Source: Gammaproteobacteria bacterium (GTDB taxonomy: Bacteria > Pseudomonadota > Gammaproteobacteria > Thiohalobacterales > Thiohalobacteraceae). Taken from it: a stretch of DNA of 39,993 nucleotides. Within the stretch, counting starts at the first letter, position 1. Each line of letters starts with the position of its first letter. The notes beneath the pieces were generated by a model that had not been told where the DNA came from, did not search any database, and saw only the letters and a list, made by a program, of their open reading frames with translations. Location: assembly GCA_016218375.1 (NCBI GenBank), contig JACREG010000056.1, positions 1 through 39,993 of the forward strand. Direction: 5' to 3'. Shown here piece by piece: positions 36,672-39,993 of the stretch. The translations under genes and the position numbers were made by a program.

Positions 36672-37547
36672 GTGAATCACTGGCAACACATTAACGAACA
36701 CATCTGCCGCGTGACCGGCGTGCAGGTGCGCGGCGGGCGCGATGCCATCGGCGGCGGCTGTATCAACCAAGCGTCGCACCTGCGCGGTGAAGGGCGCGAT
36801 TTCTTCGTCAAGTTCAATACCGCGGCACAGGCCGAAATGTTCGTCGCCGAGGCGGAAGGCTTGCGCGAAGTCGCCGCCACTAAAACCGTGCGTGTACCGG
36901 AGCCGGTGTGTTGGGGCGTGGCCGGCGATACGGCGTATCTGGTGTTGGAATATCTGGAGTTCGGCCGTGGCGGCAAGGGCGCGCTGCTCGGTGCGCACGT
37001 GGCGGCGCTGCATCGCGTCACGCGCGCGGAGTTCGGTTGGCGGCGCGACAACACCATCGGTGCTACGCCGCAGATCAATACGCCGTGCGCGGATTGGATT
37101 GTCTTCTGGCGCGAGCACCGGCTGGGGTTTCAACTGAAATTGGCGCAACGCAACGGCTGGGGCGGTGAAGTACAGCGTCTGGGCGAGCAATTGCTGGTGC
37201 GGTTGGACGGTTTGTTCGACGGCTATCGACCGCGACCGTCGTTGCTGCATGGCGATCTCTGGTCGGGCAATCACGGGTATCTTGCGGACGGTACACCGGT
37301 AGTGTTCGATCCGGCGGTGTATTTCGGCGACCGCGAGGCCGATCTGGCGATGACGGAATTATTCGGCGGCTTTGGTACGGAATTCTACGCGGCTTATTGC
37401 GCGGCGTGGCCGTTGGATGCGGGTTATGCGACGCGCAAGACCTTGTACAACCTCTACCACATCCTCAATCACGCCAATCTGTTCGGTGGCGGTTACGCGC
37501 AACAGGCGCTGCGCATGATCCGGCAATTGTTGAGTGAGTTGCGTTAG
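36672..37547 (+). CDS. Fructosamine kinase family protein
   Basis: GGCINQASHLRGEGRDFFVKFNTAAQAEMFVAEAEGL; PSLLHGDLWSGNHGYLADGTPVVFDPAVYFGDREADLAMTELFGGF; GTG start 36672. Confidence 0.92.
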   Translation: MNHWQHINEHICRVTGVQVRGGRDAIGGGCINQASHLRGEGRDFFVKFNTAAQAEMFVAEAEGLREVAATKTVRVPEPVCWGVAGDTAYLVLEYLEFGRGGKGALLGAHVAALHRVTRAEFGWRRDNTIGATPQINTPCADWIVFWREHRLGFQLKLAQRNGWGGEVQRLGEQLLVRLDGLFDGYRPRPSLLHGDLWSGNHGYLADGTPVVFDPAVYFGDREADLAMTELFGGFGTEFYAAYCAAWPLDAGYATRKTLYNLYHILNHANLFGGGYAQQALRMIRQLLSELR

Positions 37548-37551
37548 TCGA

Positions 37552-37752
37552 TCAATGCGCGGGCAGATTATTCCGGCCCACCCAGCGTTGCGCCGGTTGA
37601 TAGCCGAAACAGCGCTCGAACACGCCCTCGGTAATCCACAAGGCACCCAGGCCGGCGAACACGGCGAGCAACCACAGGGACGATACGACGTAGGCTAGGC
37701 CGGTGACTGCGCCGGCAATGAGAACCGCGAGGAAAAATAGCAGAACATTCAT
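37552..37752 (-). CDS. Small hypothetical membrane protein
   Basis: MNVLLFFLAVLIAGAVTGLAYVVSSLWLLAVFAGLGALWITEGVFERCFGYQPAQRWVGRNNLPAH; two TM segments. Confidence 0.6.
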   Translation of the reverse strand: MNVLLFFLAVLIAGAVTGLAYVVSSLWLLAVFAGLGALWITEGVFERCFGYQPAQRWVGRNNLPAH

Positions 37753-37852
37753 GGGCAACCTCCCGCCATAGGGCCTGTGTGCCGCCTCGCGAATTATAGC
37801 GGCCGGCTTGGCTGGCGGCTTGAGGTGCTGCCCAGTGGATGAATCGGGAGGA

Positions 37853-38920
37853 TCAGCCCGCGTGATAGGGCCGGCTGAGTTCATGCACCGCTGCAATCAT
37901 GGCGGCGGCGTGTTCGGGGTCGACCTGCGGATGGATGCCGTGGCCGAGGTTGAACACATGGCCGTTGCCGTGGCCGTAACTGGCCAGCACGCGGGCGACT
38001 TCGGTGCGGATATGTTCGGGTTGCGCGTACAGCACCGATGGATCGAGATTGCCCTGTAGCGCGACGCGCGCACCGACGCGCACACGCGCCGCGCCGATGT
38101 CGGTGGTCCAGTCGAGTCCCAGCGCATCGGCGCCGCTGTCGGCCATCGCCTCCAACCATTGACCGCCACCTTTGGTGAACAGAATCACCGGCACTTGCCT
38201 ACCGTCGTGTTCGCGGGTGAGTTGACCGACGATGCGCGTCATATAGGCCAGCGAGAATTCCCGATACTCGCGCGGACCGAGCGCACCGCCCCAGGTATCG
38301 AACAGCATGACGGCCTGCGCACCGGCAGCGATTTGCGCATTCAGATAAACGCTGACGGCGCGGGCGACGGTGTCGAGCAATTGGTGCAAAAGTTCGGGGC
38401 GGTCGTAGAGCATCGCTTTGATGGTGGCGAAGTCTTTGCTCGATCCGCCCTCGACCATGTAGGTCGCCAGCGTCCACGGGCTGCCGGAGAAACCGATCAG
38501 CGGTACGCGGCCATCGAGTTCGCGGCGAATCAGACGCACGGCATCCATCACATAGCGCAACTCGCCTTCCGGATCGGGCACGCCGAGCGCGCGTACATCG
38601 GCCTCAGTGCGCACCGGTTTGCGGAAGCGCGGACCTTCGCCATCCTCGAAATACAGACCGAGTCCCATCGCGTCCGGCACGGTGAGAATGTCCGAAAACA
38701 GAATGGCGGCATCCAGCGGAAAACGGTCGAGCGGTTGCAGCGTGACTTCGCAGGCGAGTTCCGGCGTCTGGCACAGACCCATGAAGTCGCCGGCCTTCTC
38801 GCGCGTGGCGCGGTACTCGGGCAGATAACGCCCGGCCTGACGCATCATCCACACCGGCGTGACATCGACGGGTTGGCGCAGCAGGGCGCGCAGAAAGCGG
38901 TCGTTCTTCAGTTCTGCCAT
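37853..38920 (-). CDS. hemE: Uroporphyrinogen decarboxylase
   Basis: [74 protein letters not shown]. Confidence 0.97.
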   Translation of the reverse strand: MAELKNDRFLRALLRQPVDVTPVWMMRQAGRYLPEYRATREKAGDFMGLCQTPELACEVTLQPLDRFPLDAAILFSDILTVPDAMGLGLYFEDGEGPRFRKPVRTEADVRALGVPDPEGELRYVMDAVRLIRRELDGRVPLIGFSGSPWTLATYMVEGGSSKDFATIKAMLYDRPELLHQLLDTVARAVSVYLNAQIAAGAQAVMLFDTWGGALGPREYREFSLAYMTRIVGQLTREHDGRQVPVILFTKGGGQWLEAMADSGADALGLDWTTDIGAARVRVGARVALQGNLDPSVLYAQPEHIRTEVARVLASYGHGNGHVFNLGHGIHPQVDPEHAAAMIAAVHELSRPYHAG

Positions 38921-38929
38921 GAGTTTTAT

Positions 38930-39068
38930 GAACCGCCAAGACGCCAAGAAGGATTTGGGAACCGCCAAGGCGCCAAGACGCCAAGGGGTTTTTTATGGAA
39001 AATGATTTTCTTGGCGTCTTGGCGCCTTGGCGGTTCCATTCCGGGCTTCTCCGCGTTTTGGCGGTTCA
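38930..39068. repeat. CGCCAAG(A/G) inverted repeat cluster
   Basis: AACCGCCAAGACGCCAAG...GGAACCGCCAAGGCGCCAAGACGCCAAG and reverse complement CTTGGCGTCTTGGCGCCTTGGCGGTTCC...TTTTGGCGGTTC. Confidence 0.88.
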
Positions 39069-39078
39069 ACGTATGGGT

Positions 39079-39993
39079 TTAACGCGGCAGGTCGGAACTG
39101 CCCATCAAATACTCGTCGACGGCGCGCGCGCATTGGCGGCCTTCGCGGATCGCCCAGACGATGAGCGATTGGCCGCGGCGCATGTCGCCGGCGGCAAACA
39201 CTTTGTCGAGCGAAGTCTTGTAGGCGTTCGCGCCGTCGGTGCTGCCGTGCACATTGCCGCGTCCGTCGAGTGCCACACCGAGTTCTTTCAGCATGCCTTC
39301 GTGCACCGGATGCACGAAGCCCATCGCCAACAGAATCAGATCGGCCTTGAGTTCGAATTCGGAGCCGGCGACTTCGGACATCTTCCACGCGCCGTTGGCG
39401 TCCTTGGTCCATTCGACTTTGGCGCACTGGATCGCCGTGGCCTGACCGTTCGCACCGACGATGGCTTTGGTCGTCACCGACCACATGCGCTCGCAACCTT
39501 CCTGGTGCGAAGACGAGGTGCGCAGTTTGTTCGGCCAGTCCGGCCAGGTCAGTGCCTTGTCTTCTTTCTCCGGCGGCTTGGGCAGGATTTCCAATTGCGT
39601 GACCGAAGCGGCGCCGTGACGATTCGAGGTGCCGATGCAATCGGAACCGGTGTCGCCGCCGCCGATGACCACGACATGCTTGCCGGTGGCCAGGATGGAT
39701 TGCGCATCCGGGACACTGTCGCCGGCGACGCGCTTGTTCTGCTGCGGCAGGAACTCCATGGCGAAGTGCACGCCCTTGAGTTCGCGGCCGGGGATCGGCA
39801 GATCGCGCGGGTGTTCGGAACCGCCGGTGAGCGCGACGGCATCGAAGTCTTTCAATAACTGTTGCGCGGGAAGATTCACGCCGACATGCACGCCGGTCTT
39901 GAACACCACACCCTCGGCGCTGAGTTGCGCGGTGCGGCGGTCGATGATGTTCTTTTGCATTTTGAAATCGGGAATGCCGTAGCGCAGCAGGCC
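39079..39993 (-). CDS. gltD: Glutamate synthase small subunit, partial (start beyond window)
   Basis: ...[20 protein letters not shown]...[35 protein letters not shown]...[33 protein letters not shown]. Confidence 0.92.
   Translation of the reverse strand, partial: GLLRYGIPDFKMQKNIIDRRTAQLSAEGVVFKTGVHVGVNLPAQQLLKDFDAVALTGGSEHPRDLPIPGRELKGVHFAMEFLPQQNKRVAGDSVPDAQSILATGKHVVVIGGGDTGSDCIGTSNRHGAASVTQLEILPKPPEKEDKALTWPDWPNKLRTSSSHQEGCERMWSVTTKAIVGANGQATAIQCAKVEWTKDANGAWKMSEVAGSEFELKADLILLAMGFVHPVHEGMLKELGVALDGRGNVHGSTDGANAYKTSLDKVFAAGDMRRGQSLIVWAIREGRQCARAVDEYLMGSSDLPR

Overview
This 40 kb window is a dense, GC-rich chromosomal segment, probably gammaproteobacterial judging from gene content. Most of it is conserved housekeeping and metabolic genes. 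In order: urtD end, urtE, amiE; a small flagellar-rod-like ORF; a cytochrome c5-type protein; rep; comM/yifB; ubiK; glnK-amtB; a DUF4153 protein; a double-CDGSH protein; speE and speA (divergent); a 3-hydroxyisobutyrate dehydrogenase-family gene; ppnP; pyk; a DUF2189 protein; then an accessory block at about 19.3-23.3 kb; then a YkgJ-family protein, a SPOR protein, argS, priA, an RRM protein, dbpA, split pntA plus pntB, an HNH endonuclease, a BRO-N/DinD-like protein, a fructosamine kinase-family protein, hemE and a gltD fragment. The most notable feature is the accessory block. It contains six successive imperfect palindromes of 67-81 bp (19791-22596), each bounded by a YYAAC-type left core and a GTT-type right core. 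Each lies between short minus-strand ORFs of mostly unknown function. In at least four sites an extra unpaired base falls on the arm expected for attC L'' when read on the minus strand. I interpret this as an integron cassette array without an integrase in the window (a CALIN), flanked on its upstream side by a RelE/ParE-type toxin-antitoxin pair. Other points of interest are a probable NtrC/sigma54 control region for glnK-amtB, a DnaA-box cluster upstream of priA, several dispersed palindromic repeat families, a triple 20-21 bp-spaced repeat near a BRO-N gene, and a mini flagellar-rod-like protein. All calls come from reading the sequence; no database search was run.
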